Of a stretch of DNA of 64,000 nt, positions 45,288-57,773 are shown in pieces. Below the pieces are notes generated by a model, which ran no database searches, was not told where the DNA came from, and saw only the letters and a program-made list of their open reading frames with translations. Position numbers and translations under genes: made by a program. Origin of the DNA: Rhexocercosporidium sp. MPI-PUGE-AT-0058 (lineage: Eukaryota; Ascomycota; Leotiomycetes; Helotiales); assembly GCA_020746875.1 (NCBI GenBank), contig JAGTJL010000007.1, positions 496,001-560,000 on the forward strand, in the 5' to 3' direction. How positions within the stretch are numbered: position 1 is the stretch's first letter; each line of letters begins with the position of its first letter.

Positions 45288-46578
45288 ATGGCTCCCACAA
45301 CTACCAGATCCTCGTCTATCTCCTCGGCCTCAACCACCAGCTCCAAGAACTCAGACAACTCAATCAAGAAGAAATTCGGTTGCAGTTTCCCCAATTGCGG
45401 GAAATCATTCTCCAGATCCGAGCATCTCCATCGCCATGCCTTGAACCACAAGGACGGCAATAACACATGCCAGAGATGCAGCGCGCATTTCCGCCGTCGT
45501 GACCTGCTCGGTATGTGACACTTCCAAAATAAAAATAAACATAACATCTGGGAATGTCCCGGCCTGTTTATTTTTAATAAAAAATAATAAAAATAAAAAT
45601 AAAAATTCAAGTCTAATTCCTGTAACAGACAGACACATGGCTCGCCACAAGGAGAAGGACGACGAAGCAGGAGGAGAAGGCCTAGGGGTTCTCGCAACCA
45701 GAAAGAGACTCTGGAGGGACTCGGACGGGAAAATCGTCAATGCTAGAAGACCCTCATACACGCCCTCCCAAGACGGATCCAAGAGGCGCCAATTAAGTCA
45801 GAGCAGCAGCAGTAACAGCAGTCGGAAAGACTCAAGCGCCAGCTCATCCAGCTCATTTAGCGATGAAGACTACCAATTACCCAACACCCGAGGAAAACGC
45901 ACACTTCTCACACCGACGGTACCAATGTCCCGAGCGGGCTCAACTACATCCTCCACGATCGTAGTTGACACCGGCGCGAACTCAAGATACGAACACGGAA
46001 TCATCAGGAAGACAGAAGTAGAAGAAGAAGAAGAAGCGGAGGAGGACGATCTCACCGACCAGCCCTCCTGGCTCCGCGCCATCACAACCCTCCCCTCGCC
46101 CCCAACCTCCGAAGGCACAACGCACTCGCACTCAGCCAGCCAAAGCCCCAGCCCGGAACTCGAGGAGCTCGACACCCTCTACGAGGACTCGTGGCCGGTC
46201 ATGCACGAGGGCCTCCCGGAAATCATAAACAACAGCCCCATCATGGGCCGCCAGTCCGAATACCCCGCCAGCCCTACCTGGGGCCCTCAGCCCTTCCAGA
46301 CGTTCATGGGCGCCATGGCCGAGCTGCCGTATGATGATATCTTCAAGCCGGAGACGGGGCTGTACGATTGGCAGGCGTGGAACAGTCAGGTGCTCATGTC
46401 GCGGTGTAGGGAGGAGAAGTTCGAGAGCCCGTTGGGGTTCGCGGGTCTGGGTTCGGGTGTGGGTGTGGGTTCCGGATTGGGTGGGGGGGAGAAGAGGGCG
46501 GAGAGGGAGTGGAGTTCTGCGTACCCGGCGGTGCAGGAGGGGGCTTTTAGGAGGACGTTTGGGCTGGGGACTTGTTGA
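45288..46578 (+). CDS. C2H2 zinc-finger transcription factor, two fingers
   Basis: Exon 1 is 45288-45510 and exon 2 is 45629-46578, joined over a 118-nt intron (GTATGT donor, GTCTAAT branch, TAACAG acceptor). The product is 390 aa. Splicing completes the second finger: without it the protein ends at DLLGM, with it the sequence reads DLLDRHMARH. Finger 1: C32-x4-C37-x12-H50-x3-H54. Finger 2: C61-x2-C64-x12-H77-x3-H81. Residues 5-24 are Ser/Thr-rich. The region after the fingers is Ser-rich, then very acidic (poly-Glu around residue 205), then Pro/Ser-rich with a Gly-rich tail. It should bind DNA in the nucleus, and the acidic part is activation-like. The target genes are unknown. A 5-kb non-coding stretch upstream suggests complex regulation. 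Confidence 0.9.
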
Positions 46579-48503
46579 TTTATGAATTTGGGAATAGCAT
46601 CAAACCCTCACCTGGTCTGGTTTGGCTGGGAAAGGTTGGGTTGGGTTGGGCTGAGTTCGAATGGCAGAGCGCGTCTTGGTTAGAGCCATCAGATAGAGCA
46701 TCTAGAATCAATCAAAACATTGAAAGCCAATCAATCGATCAATCGATCACTACAGTCCTCCGTATCCCGTGAAATCTATGGCCTTCGTTCTCTTCGACCT
46801 CGACCATGTAGTCTTACCTTGGTTACGAAGAGAATGGCTTGAATTCCCTCCTCTCCCGAATACTCAACAATGCCATGCCATACCACCACAAGCATGACCG
46901 TTGAAATCTCAAGATTGCCAAAATGTCGAATACATGTAAATTGCCGTCGGGTCGCCGACGGCGCCTGCGGCGGCGAACAAAGAACAATATCAACTTCCCT
47001 ACATACAGTACCTACCTCTCATCTATCACCCAATCCAATCCAATCTAACCTAACCCAATACCAACCGTCTCCAAAACGACGCGACCCTCATCCGACGCTC
47101 TCACTTGAATCGCCGTCATCGCCGTAGTCGGCATCCCTTCATCAGGGGTCCTCCCGTCCCCTGTCCTTGTCCTTGCCCTTGCCTTCCCCTGCCCTCCACA
47201 AATCCAAATCTAAACCCGAAAGCAAGAGCACGACTAGCAAGAGCACGACTAGCAAGAGCAAGAGCAAGATAAGCAAGCAAGCACGCAAGAAGCTTTAGCC
47301 GTTCAGTATTGGCTTCTCGCTTCGCTTCACTTCACTTGACTTCCCAGCTCTTCACTTCCCAGCAGCCAGCCAGCCAGTCCAGCTCTCCCCAGTGATCGAA
47401 AAAGATGTTGCCCGTGTGTACTCGTTCGTACCTTGGTGGGTAGGTACACGGCGCTCGCTACCCCACTTAGTCCATATATATACTTTACGGAGTATTTCCT
47501 GGCTGGCATGGTACATCGTCCTGTACTGGGCAATTGGCAATTGGCAGGATCAAAATGGGGCGATTCCACATCCTTGAAGGAGATGGATGGTGATTAGCCG
47601 GCTAGGACGAGGGAGGGGGGTGGGGTTCCTGGAGTTTGGATATGGGATATGGGTATGGGATATAAACATGGACATGGATGTTGTTCAGCGAGGAGGAGAG
47701 GTGGAGAGGTGGAGGTGATGGAAAGATAGGAATTCTGGGGGTTTTCCATTACAGTATCTACAGTACTCTCTGATTTGATTTGATCTGGATTTGTTTGGGT
47801 TTAGGTTTGCGTTTGCGTTTGCCTTTGAGTTTAAGCTGGGGTGGAATCAAATCCCGGCCTTTTGCGTTTAGATATCGGTATTGTACAGCCCTGTATCGGA
47901 CCGGCATTCTTGATACGGTGATAGCGAGAGAGAGAGCGAGCGATTCGAAAAGGGATAGCCGGCTACCGGTTGCGGATTACGGATTACCTTGTAGGGTAAG
48001 CGAGGTTGACGATCTTTTTCCGGGGGGCGGGGGGGGATGATGTTTATCTTCAAGCGAGGGAGGGGGTTGGGTGTAACGTTATCTTTAAATTGGCTGTACT
48101 GTACTGTAGGCGAGTTCCGGTATTATTGCGACCTGGTTCGAGAGATGTCGATATCTGGATGTACTGTAGAGGAGATGAGATAGCTAGATCTTGTTTGGAT
48201 GGGTGGTGATTTGCTTCACGTGTGAGTGAGTTGTCTGTTTCAGGTGAGGAGATAGATATGCATCTCTCGTTGAAATCAAAACAATGTTAATCCTCCTACT
48301 AGATGGATTGAACTCGAGGTCCTGCTGGGCATGAAGCAAGTGGAGCTGCAGGTAAAGTCTAGATGTAGGTAGCAAGATTCTTCTTTTCTCCTGTTCCTGC
48401 TCTGTTTTCTTTGAAGACGGATAATCACTTGCGAGTACTTCAGTCATACGGGAAGAGCACAAGACATTGTTTCTCGATTCAGAATGGGTCAAACCATGTA
48501 CTT
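46579..48503. other. Non-coding stretch with simple repeats
   Basis: No gene is recognised. It contains TACAGTA/TACTGTA octamers near 47004, 47751, 48095 and 48160, and several A/T- and G-rich short repeats. Confidence 0.5.
47221..47293. repeat. Tandem repeat of GCAAGAGCACGACTA-type units
   Basis: About two and a half copies of a 15-bp unit grade into shorter GCAAGA and GCAA repeats. Confidence 0.75.
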
Positions 48504-49424
48504 TCATCCTTCCTTTCTCAAGTTTATCCATTCACCTGTTTCGGAAAAACACTCAGCTGCTCCTCCCCCATTTCCCATCATCTTCAGCGTCTCTACCGTA
48601 TGCATCCTCAAATACAGAATCCTAAACGTCCCCTTAATCCCCATCAACAACTCATTTGATCCTCGGCTCCTCCTCATAAATACCCAGGCGATCTTCCCCG
48701 ACTCAAGCGCACTCACTATAGCAGCCTCGTCAATAACAACTCCACGCACCTTGCTGGCGAGAGTGACCCTATCTTTCATCTTCATGTTCTCTTTAGCTCC
48801 GATTAAATCTCTTGTGTGAGCGTTCAAAGGCACATCGATGGAGATGATATCGCTCATTCAAGCAACTCGTCAAACGGCATAGTGGCTTCCCTTGGGGATC
48901 ATATCCGAAGTCGAGACTTCCCTTCCAGTCTCCGGCGCGCAGAAATGAGATTGCGGTATTGAAGTTGCGTCTGTCACTGGATTGGGGGCGCTGGGTACTT
49001 TGACTCCAGGGGATGTTCAGGCTGTGTATCGTTTTGATCAGCCTGGATGATGTTCAATTCGTGCTTTGCTTTCAAGCTTCGTTCGCATCTCCATATATTC
49101 CCGGTCTCGTGTGATCCTTCGCCCGACCTGTTGTGGAGTTTAGAACTATTGACTCACCGGCTCCATCCTGACGACGGGTTTCAACGACGGTGGAAGGCTC
49201 TGAAGGAAATCCTTGTCAAACTTTTCATTAACTGTATAGATTGACGATGTGCTGTATATGGCGACGATATCTTCATATTTCCCTCTGCACTCATCGAGAA
49301 ATTCGGTCTGGTTCTTGTTGGTGAGTACTTTTGTCTGTGCTATTAATGATAGCTTGTGATGGTTCTCTAGGGCGTGCTGGACAGGATTGAAGACGAGGAT
49401 GTGAGATTTGATGAGTGGAGCCAT
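48504..49424 (-). pseudogene. D-2-hydroxyacid dehydrogenase (glyoxylate/hydroxypyruvate reductase type), broken
   Basis: Starts with a credible ATG at 49424 (MAPLIKSHILVFNPVQHAL) and reads for about 90 codons like the N-terminal catalytic half of a fungal NAD(P)-dependent D-2-hydroxyacid dehydrogenase (EDIVAIYSTSSIYT, DKDFLQSLPPSLK). The frame then changes. VKVPSAPNPVTDAT lies in one frame and NTAISFLRAGDWKG with DPQGKPL in another. The Rossmann core with the expected GxGxxG motif is missing. The last part (DIISIDVPLNAHTRDLIG, KVRGVVIDEAAIVSALESGK, HTVETLKMMG) is in frame from 48857 to the end. PFDELLE runs into a stop just before it, so another frame change lies near 48857. Deletion of the cofactor-binding core and at least two frameshifts make it inactive. 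Confidence 0.85.
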
Positions 49425-51342
49425 TTCGGATACAAACGTGTTGTTTGTCGACGCGAGATGTATGAGAAGGGTGCTAATGGATTGGTATATTGTAACCGAA
49501 TGAGGACTGGCAATCAAAGATTAGGTAGCTTGTGTGGGTATTCAATTAAGCCGACAAGATGATACTCAGAAATTCTGACGTTCTGGACGGGATACACGAG
49601 TAACTGAGTTCTACTTCTCATATCGGGTTGCATCGTTGAGTCTGGTTCAGTGACTTTCTACATATAGGTGGAGCTGCCACCAGGAGCTCGGGAAAACGAT
49701 TGAGGGGCGGGGAAAGGTAACCCCGCCACAGCTTGGGACGGCACTTGTACCTCAACTCTCTCGTTTCAAGCCATTCCATCGTCACCTAATCCTTCTGGCC
49801 CCCAGTGAATATTCAGCGGCGTGCCTTGATGACTGAATCCAGGGTCATGTGAGTCGTGTAAGGCGAAGAGTATGGTAAGTTCAGGTCACATGATCTGACC
49901 AGTGATCCAAATCATTCGATGTTAGGCTGACCATCTCCACGAACAGTGTGATCGTCTATTGTAATATGCCTAAAAAAACTATGCTTCACTTCTAGCTGAC
50001 TCGGATTTCGGGCCTGTTTGTGGACCATATGTAAGAGTAGTCCCGACAATATCGTGCACTTAGGCGGAAAGCAATAGGAGGTAAGCACTCAAGTACTTCT
50101 CTAAGTCTGTCGCTGCTACAGAGCCCGAAACTTGAACTTTTGTCATCGAGGTATCCTGGAAGCTACATGGTGGCACTCAAAGTCCAAATGATAGAGACGG
50201 AGATCGCTCCGTACAAGACTGCTTGTGAGCTTTGGGGTTCAAGTACAAAATCAGCAACGGAAACTTTAAATTTCTCATCCATAGCCCTACGAGAAGCTCT
50301 ACTTCAGCATGAGCAAGTGATGGAAGCAAAGTCTCGAAGATGACCATATAGAAAAGACCGCCTTTAAGTACTTCAGGGGAGGTCCAAGATTAGTGGGGTT
50401 CTTCGCAATTGAGGAGTAGATTTGCTGATCCAGGTGAGCCTGCGTCTCTTCCTTGAAATAGAAATTCTGCACTTTACGTATCGAATCAAGACCACACGCA
50501 GGAGAAATTAGATACCTCGCACGAGGATTACAGAGAAAATATCACGCGGAAGATCCTGGGTAAACATCATTCGGGCTCGAAGCTGCGATGTTGTAGGATC
50601 TAAAGGTGAATGAAAATTTTCATAGGGCGCGCCATTCTCAGATCATGATGCCCCTTCTGCATCAAAACGATTCTCATATGCCTTGGTCTGAGCCCAGTGA
50701 GGTTAAGGTTCCAGTATTTGGAGGGGATGATATTGTGCAGCATAGTATGAGCAGTAATTCTTTGCTTAGGAACCTGATGTCTGGAGACAGAGATCGAGGC
50801 TGCTGGAAAGTCTGCTGAATTTCACTGAAGAATAGGCTACTGAAATGGGTCGTCCACAGAGGGGATCTGCTATTTAAGCCATATCTACTACTAAATAAGT
50901 TCAGAAAATACTTTATATCTCAGCGAGACCATTTCCATGTCCACCTCAAGATTTTATTGTTATGAATATAGTGGAGTTGTTCGCGTATATTGCAGATCCT
51001 AAATCTACTGGCGGGTGTCTCACTTCGGTTTTTAGCTCATTAACAATTATGTGCAAGGCAATGATTAATTTAGCCCAGCCTCAATATGAGTGCTAAACCG
51101 CATAACAACGGACGAGATTTCTGGGCCAAGCCCTCCTCCCCGTCATCGGATCTCTGGTACCGGAGTTTTGTTTCCCGGCCTTGCATCCATGAAACATGTA
51201 ACCGAAGCTTGCAGAAGCCATCTCCCGTTATATACTCGTACCCCGCGTACGGTGCAATCAACAGTGACCATCAAAGCATCAAGTAAAATACATTTCTCCA
51301 GACTTCTCTCCACCAAAATTTCCCTCGGTTTATCACCTCAAA
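49425..51342. other. No gene recognised
   Basis: Only short frames without motifs. The right end holds the promoter of the dehydrogenase gene. Confidence 0.45.
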
Positions 51343-52536
51343 ATGTTGACTCCCGACCAACTCACCCGTTCCTCGGCCCAAGTAGCCGCAAACCCATCTC
51401 ATAAATATAAAATCGCAAGCATCCCAGCCGATGGAATTGGACCGGAAGTCGTGAGCGCCGCCATCGAAGTTGTCAAAAAACTAGCAGATACCATGAAGAC
51501 TTTCACAATCGAATTTGAGCACATTCCGTGGGGAACGGCGTACTACAAAAAGACTGGGAAATATGTTGACGATGATGTCCTAGAGCGTCTGAGGACCTAT
51601 GATGCTGCGCTGTTTGGCTCGGTTGGAGCGCCTGGTGAGAAATCTGCTGTTCCTCTTTAATTATTTTTCGTGAACTTAATGCTTGTGATCTTCCCAGATG
51701 TCCCAGATCACATCTCTCTATGGGGTCTCCTTCTCGCCATCCGCGGGCCCCTCCAACTCTACGCCAATGTACGACCCGTCCAAGTCTTCCCCGGCACATC
51801 AGCCCGTCTACGAGACTGCGCCGCCTCAGATATCGACTGGGTCCTCGTCCGCGAGAACTCCGAAGGCGAGTACTCTGGCCACGGAGGCCGCTCCCACCGC
51901 GGTCAGTTATGGGAAGTAGCTACAGAAGTAGCCATCTTCACCCGTGTGGGCGTCGAACGAATCATGAGATTTGCATTTGAGACTGCGAGGTCTAGACCGA
52001 GGAAGTTGCTAACGGTTGTTACGAAGAGCAATAGTCTCCGGAATGGGATGGTGCTGTGGGATGAGGTCGCTTTGGCTGTGTCAAAGGAGTATCCGGATGT
52101 TAAGTGGGATAAGATGCTTGTTGATGCTATGACGGTCAGGATGGTCAATCAGCCTAAGTCGCTAGATGTAATTGTGGGAACGAACTTGCACATGGATATC
52201 CTGAGCGATCTGGCTGCTGCTTTGGCTGGTAGTCTGGGGGTTGCACCATCCAGTAACTTGGATCCTACGAGGAGGAATCCTAGTCTTTTCGAGCCTGTCC
52301 ACGGTAGTGCCTTTGATATCACTGGGAAGGGGGTTGCGAATCCCGTTGCTACTATTTGGAGTGCGGCGGAGATGATGGGCTGGTTAGGTGAGCCGGAGGC
52401 GAGACTCATACTTTTGGAAGCAGTGGAAAATGTTTGCGGTGCAGGAGTTTTGACTGCTGATCTTGGAGGCAAGGCGAATACCAAGGAGGTGACACAAGCT
52501 ATATGTGATGAACTTGAGAAATTGGCCTCGAAATAA
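51343..52536 (+). CDS. Tartrate dehydrogenase/decarboxylase-type NAD-dependent enzyme
   Basis: Exon 1 is 51343-51634 and exon 2 is 51698-52536, joined over a 63-nt intron (GTGAGA donor, TTCCCAG acceptor). The product is 376 aa, normal for the family. It belongs to the isocitrate/isopropylmalate dehydrogenase superfamily. Seen: the N-terminal ASIPADGIGPEV (25-36); substrate-binding AIRGPLQLYANVRP (111-124); RENSEGEYSGHGGRSHRG (149-166); the catalytic-type Lys in TKSN (K207); metal ligands D240, D264 and D268 in VDAM and DILSD; and HGSAFDI (299-305). Phe at 303, where isopropylmalate dehydrogenases have Pro, together with the GGRSHRG insertion, points to tartrate/D-malate dehydrogenase. It oxidises tartrate or D-malate with NAD+ and a divalent metal, probably in the cytosol. 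It is tail to tail with the F-box gene. No sign of decay. Confidence 0.95.
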
Positions 52537-53322
52537 GGTGATTGTATATTTGGGGTGAAATAAGAGTCAGTCACCTGCAGCATGGAGTGTCTTGTAGCTT
52601 TGCATCAAACATACCGATTCTTGGCTTTGTTTAGGCTTGTTGATTCCTTGGAAGCAACGAAGATGTTTTAACAATCCTGGACAAGTAATATCATCTAAGA
52701 ATCCCCAAACTCAAATCTCCCAAGTCTCTACCAAATTTGTATTCCAACAGAAGGTTGTGGGGCTGTAAAACTTGTTGATAAACCCGATCATTCACGCGGA
52801 TCCAGGTTCTACCACCCGATGAATAATCATGATTCACGGCTTTCTGTTTCAGTAGTATTCTGCTTTCCGATTGGCAACAGAAATTCAAAAAATATCGAAT
52901 GAAAAGTGACAAATGACCTCGGTGAAGCCTAAGAGTTTTGTCGATTGCTTGAGAACAAAACCTCGCCACGTCTCCCACAAGCGACGCGAGCCGAGAGCAG
53001 AATGCGAAGACAGGAAAAGGCTACATACACTTCAATATTTGAAGGAAGATTACTAGTGCAGGATATAGACAGAGAGTGGTTGTCCAATTCGCACACATGT
53101 TGTGCTAGAGGGCGGCCTTAACGTTCACCGCCCTCTGCAAACCCCGGGCCGGTCTGAATCTCACTGCGCAGTATTGAAGTTAAGCACTAATTTGCACAAG
53201 CAGACTCATCATATACTTGAGAAGTTACCCTCTACAGAACCCATTCAACGATCCACTAGACTTGATGTTCGCGATTGAGGACCACTGCAGGTTTTCACCC
53301 GGCATAATATATAATTGCGTAA
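52537..53322. other. Convergent 3' flanks, no gene recognised
   Basis: Contains the 3' ends of the two flanking genes. A stretch near 53150-53190 faintly recalls the start-proximal part of 5S rRNA but was not accepted. Confidence 0.45.
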
Positions 53323-54695
53323 TTAGGAGTCATATGTGTTCCCACTGAGACGATAGAAAAAGGTTTTAGTAGCATTCTCCTGCACCTCGATCTCAACATC
53401 TTGGCCGAGCACTGCCAATAGATTCTCGTAGACAAACTGGCAAAGCCCGAGGGCCTTTGGCCTGTAGCGTGGCACAATTTCTGCGCGGGCATCAGCTCCG
53501 ATACCGAAGACATGAATCTCTTTGAGCTTCGAAAACCCCCCCGTTAGGAGAGCCGGTAGTAAATGGGCCACTAATCAAGAGTTTAGTATGGATAATTGTC
53601 AATGGCTTTGGATAAGATCAAAGGATCCGGTCTTAGATGTTAGGTTGAGGAGGACTGTATAACGAAAAGAACATACAAAACCTGTCATCCATAGGCCGTC
53701 CGTATTGAACAGGGATCGGGCGGCGACAATAACTCATTCCTGTCTGGTTCGGCTCTAAGCCTTGCTCGATGACTAAATGTACGAGTGAAGCGCGGACGGA
53801 AGTGATAAAGGAAGCCCACTCGTCGTATCTTGCCTCATCTAGAGCCGGTGCCCACCTGTCATCTCCGTCCTCGTCGTTGCCAACGCTTCGAAGACAGAGA
53901 TATTTCAGTCTAGGACATCGGCCTTCGAGGTGCCTCAGGTGGCCTCTCATGTTTCCGGGGTGTCTCGTAATGGAATTTCCGTACGAGTCCACCGACTCTG
54001 GGATCAGAGACAAGTCTGCTGTACCTGCGAAGTCTCTGCCTTCTTTGTATTGCCCTAAGTCCAGCACATTATCCAGGTCCAGCGACACGAAACGTTCAGG
54101 TTGCCCAGACAGGAGAATGGCACGAACAAAGGCGAATGACATTGGACCAGCGAGCCGAACATGCTCTGCAGCTGGGAAAAGGGGCGGTGGAGGATTTCGC
54201 TCGCGTTGAAAGGCCATTGATGCAAAGTCGACATACTTGACTGATGTGAGGCACTCGAAAGCTCTCCAGGTGGGTCTGTCGCTAATTGGCTTGTCGTTTG
54301 TTGGGCTGCATAAGGAGAAATATGTCCAAGTGAGACGAGTCACACGCGCTCCATACTCAGGATGTATTCTCATAGAGCGAATAAACATCCGCTGCCTAGA
54401 GATACAACGATCTATTTCATCTGGGAGCTCTGCGATTGGATTTTCTGCGAGTGCAAACATGCTACGTGCTGGGAAAATTCCAGCAATGTTATGAGTGCTG
54501 ATATCAACGTGATAATAGAGAGCCCGCATCGCGCTCCCATGAAGGGAAGAACATGTCTGAGCTATATATGTAAGCCTTGGGACCCCAGCGCAGAGATAGG
54601 TGCCTACCAAGAGCTAGCAGATCGCATGCTTGGCAGTTATGGGCGATTTGCTCTTGTAGCTCGGGAACGAGGTTCATGAATTGCGGAACTGACAT
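53323..54695 (-). CDS. F-box-like protein
   Basis: Three exons (54608-54695, 53677-54561, 53323-53570) with introns of 46 and 106 nt. The phases fit throughout and give 406 aa. Joining exons 1 and 2 creates the F-box-like head: MNLVPELQEQIAHNCQ followed by DLLALAQTCSSLHGSAM and LYYHVDI, residues 7-53. The body lacks obvious Leu-rich repeats but has regularly spaced segments (RLTWTYFSL, FVSLDLDNVLDL, RLKYLCLRSVG, LKEIHVFGIGADAR) like the degenerate LRR-type bodies of fungal F-box proteins. It would act as a substrate adaptor in an SCF-type ubiquitin ligase if it binds Skp1, which is inferred from the head only. The ULD gene follows on the same strand 390 bp upstream. Confidence 0.85.
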
Positions 54696-55085
54696 CTTGA
54701 TACAATCAAGTTGGTAAAGATTGGAATGCTGGGTGAGCAGTTGATGAGGTACGGGTTAGTGAGATGTCTTAACACGAGATTGGAGCCTGGAGGGAGCCCA
54801 CGTTGGAATCCAACAAAGAATCTTGGGCACGTGATCCTATGGAGATAGGGAAATTCTTGTACGGAACGGCTTCTAGCTATGTCATTAACGTGAAATGCAC
54901 ATTATGGGATAGAATCAGTAGTTTCGATAGCGCACAGATAATTTTGCGACCGAGGCATACTTCTTGACCTACGCACCAAGGTAATTAGTACCTCAATCAT
55001 GGACAATTTGTTGAACCCGTGATAAGGCGACTAACTGCATACCAGGAAAACTCGATTTTCTGATACCACTCTGTAGAAGCTTGTG
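54696..55085. other. Intergenic, promoter of the F-box gene
   Basis: No frame with protein-like composition. Confidence 0.5.
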
Positions 55086-57773
55086 CTACCCAGAGCTCTG
55101 AGATCTCTTGGCGTCTATATCAATCGCATTCGTTGCACGGGAAAGTAGCCCATAGTCATTCTGCTCAACTGCCATCTCGAAGATGTCACGCATCTGCTGG
55201 GTACGCAATTGACAAGTGGCAAGGGCAATATTGTAAGTTGTACGATGGAACATCATTGGAATGAGTTTTCCCTCTTCAATCCCAGGACGAACGAGTTCAT
55301 TGAAGCATTCCTCGCACACAAAGAAGCCATCGACTTGGGGTATGATGTGCCAACAGCGGTTACTTGAGGGAGTCGCTTGGGGGCATTCTTCCACAGAGGC
55401 AATGCGGCAGATTGCGTCTGCTAACTTTTGTGCACAACCATTGCTTGTCGATGAAATGGCCACACTCTCTGCAAAATCCTCTATAGCGTCAAAGTATCGA
55501 CCGAAATCCTTACTCCGAAAGTGCATCTTGCAAGCCTTGGGTACTCCTGACATTTTTTGGGTCATGTCCCAGAGGAAAAGGCCCTTCGTTACAGGGAGCA
55601 GCACTAAAATGCTTCTAGCACAGCTGTAGCAGATACTAAAATTGTTGAGAAGCGTCCCAGTCCTGGGGTTCAGAATCGTATACCACTCCTGGACTACTTT
55701 GCTGGGTCCTGAACAAGCTGGGTATTTGGCTACGATAGTCGACAAGTCCTGGAATAGTTGCAAAATCTCCCTGCCATCTTTGATGTTAAAAATCCACGCA
55801 ATCCGATACCACGCACAGCCACCAAAGTCGCAAAGTACTTCATCTTCGGCTGATGCCGAACTCTGGACCGCCAATTTACCGAGCTCGGTCGGTTCTATGG
55901 TAGAGGCAAAGCATGACGGACAGATGTCTAAAGATGGACACTGTGTGAAAGTCATCCAATCGGAATGGCCAACACTGTATTGTGATCGTGGGCATATTGT
56001 GAAAGGCGAAATGATGCTCGAGTCACTCTCCTCGTTTCTAGAAAGACGTTCTTGCACGACTCTCTTGAAAACCGAAATATCGTCATCCAAAAGTTGGCGC
56101 CACGGCACAGGTTGACTGAGCGATTGCGAACCGGATGTAGAGCGTTGAATACCTTGGCTTTCATGACTAGAAACCCGCGCGTCCTGACCAAAGTTCGTTG
56201 CGATTTTTTCCGAATTGAGAACAATTTTGTCGCAGGTCGGGCTGATCCCTATCAACATTAACAATTCCCACGTTTTGGAAATGAACTCACCATGTTGCCC
56301 AGGACTGTGCATCTGACCTAACCCACGTTCCTGGGCAGCTGGGCTCTGGACAACTTTCCCGAGCCAGGCTCAACGAGGATGCTAATCTTCTTCGCACAAC
56401 CATAGACATGGAAACTACAGAACCAGGAGCAACGGAGCTGCTCCAGTTCTCCTCCCCCAGCGCTTTGTAATTAGCCAGACTCAAAATCATATATCTCCCC
56501 TGATCTACCCAAGCAGACCCAGGAAGGGTTTTGAACTCGTGCTGGATGAATGCCTGCAGCACCTTTTCCAGATAAGCACCCAATATCCCATATTTGCGGA
56601 TTGGAACATACCTTGAAGCTGCGAAAGTACTCGTAAGGGAGGATTCGAGGTGGCCTGCCTATTGCATCGAGGAATGAGATGTTGTACTTGGCTAGCAAAG
56701 TCGGCATCAACGATACAGATGGCTTTATAGACTGTGACAATGCAAGGCTACCCGTATATCGTCAGTTTCCAGTGGGAAAAGGCGAAAGGAGCGCCTTACA
56801 ACATATTCTTCAAAAAACAACCGAGATAGAGGAAAACAAGATAGTACCTAGATTTGTCAACAGCTTCAACCCTCATCTTCTATTCTCAACGTACACTTGT
56901 CGAATGGTGTTTTGGTTGGCCTCGTGAGGATGTTTATTGACCTTTGGCTGTATCACCTGCCCATCCGCTTGGTCTTCTGGATGTGTTGAATGAAGATTCG
57001 ATGTCAAGGAGAGATGTTTTTGCGACATAGAATGGCCAACTTTGCTTGCATTCGAAATAAGAGATATCCCATGCTGGATTCTTCTCATTTCTAGTGAAAG
57101 ATCGATGCAAGTTTCGGCGATTGTTCTAATCGTGGTATCCTCTCTCATCTGTATGGGATCTGCAGACACTTTCAACAAGCTCCCATGAAGTGGTGCCAAA
57201 CTTTCTCGTAAGACGGATACAAACTCTGGGCGCAGAGTTTCTTGGAGAGTTGTCCTCAAGTTCTCCGGAAGGCTTTCTTGTGTTCTTAGCACGACATCAC
57301 TACGGCATTGTCAGTCTCGAATCATACTTCTATGGTTACAAGAGGACATACAGAGTCAACCGTTGCATGAGAGTATCCAAGACCCGCATGTGCGACTCTA
57401 TCTTCTTCCTCAATCCTAATACTTTCTTCGACATGAGCATATACCACTGTAGCTTCCGTAGCACATGTCGATGGTGGCCCTTTCTCGCATTATCTCGCAG
57501 ACTTGGCTCGTACTTTAACAACGATGCCAAAAACTGTTCAACGGGCTCTCTTATACATTCGACCTGCTCCTTGATATCGTTTCCATACACTGGATATGCA
57601 TTCCAAGCTGTGTATGTTTGTAAGGGCTCTAGAGTTCGCTTCAGGTCCCGAAGGAAGGCCACAGCCTCGCGATAGTCACTAGCTGATCCATCGATACTGT
57701 CGAGTGCTTGGATGAGGTTGTACGTGATTTTGATCGCAGAAGCGACATCTCCTGTTGACCAGCCGAAAGACAT
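55086..57773 (-). CDS. Fungal ULD (ubiquitin-like) domain protein
   Basis: Six exons (57352-57773, 56897-57299, 56800-56847, 56612-56731, 56291-56562, 55086-56241) with introns of 52, 49, 68, 49 and 49 nt. All phases fit and the product is 806 aa. The N-terminal 140 residues (SFGWSTGDVASAIK, DYREAVAFLRDLKRTLEPL, RHVLRKLQWYML) are the helical head shared with fungal STAND/NLR-like proteins. Residues 140-270 are helical. Residues about 300-400 form the ULD domain (LLAKYNISFLDAIGRPPRIL, YEYFRSF, WSSSVAPGSVVSMSMVVRR). The C-terminal half has Cys pairs (CPTCDK, DICPSCF, FVCEECFNEL) and could bind zinc. No nucleotide-binding domain is present. The head suggests a signalling or self/non-self-linked role, but function is unknown. 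Intron 3's acceptor is the least certain join. Confidence 0.85.

Noticed and set aside
53150..53190. Faint similarity to 5S rRNA (GTCTGAATCTCAC and GAAGTTAAGC)
   Set aside because: Only short words match, the helices cannot be drawn, and no full-length 120-nt molecule fits.
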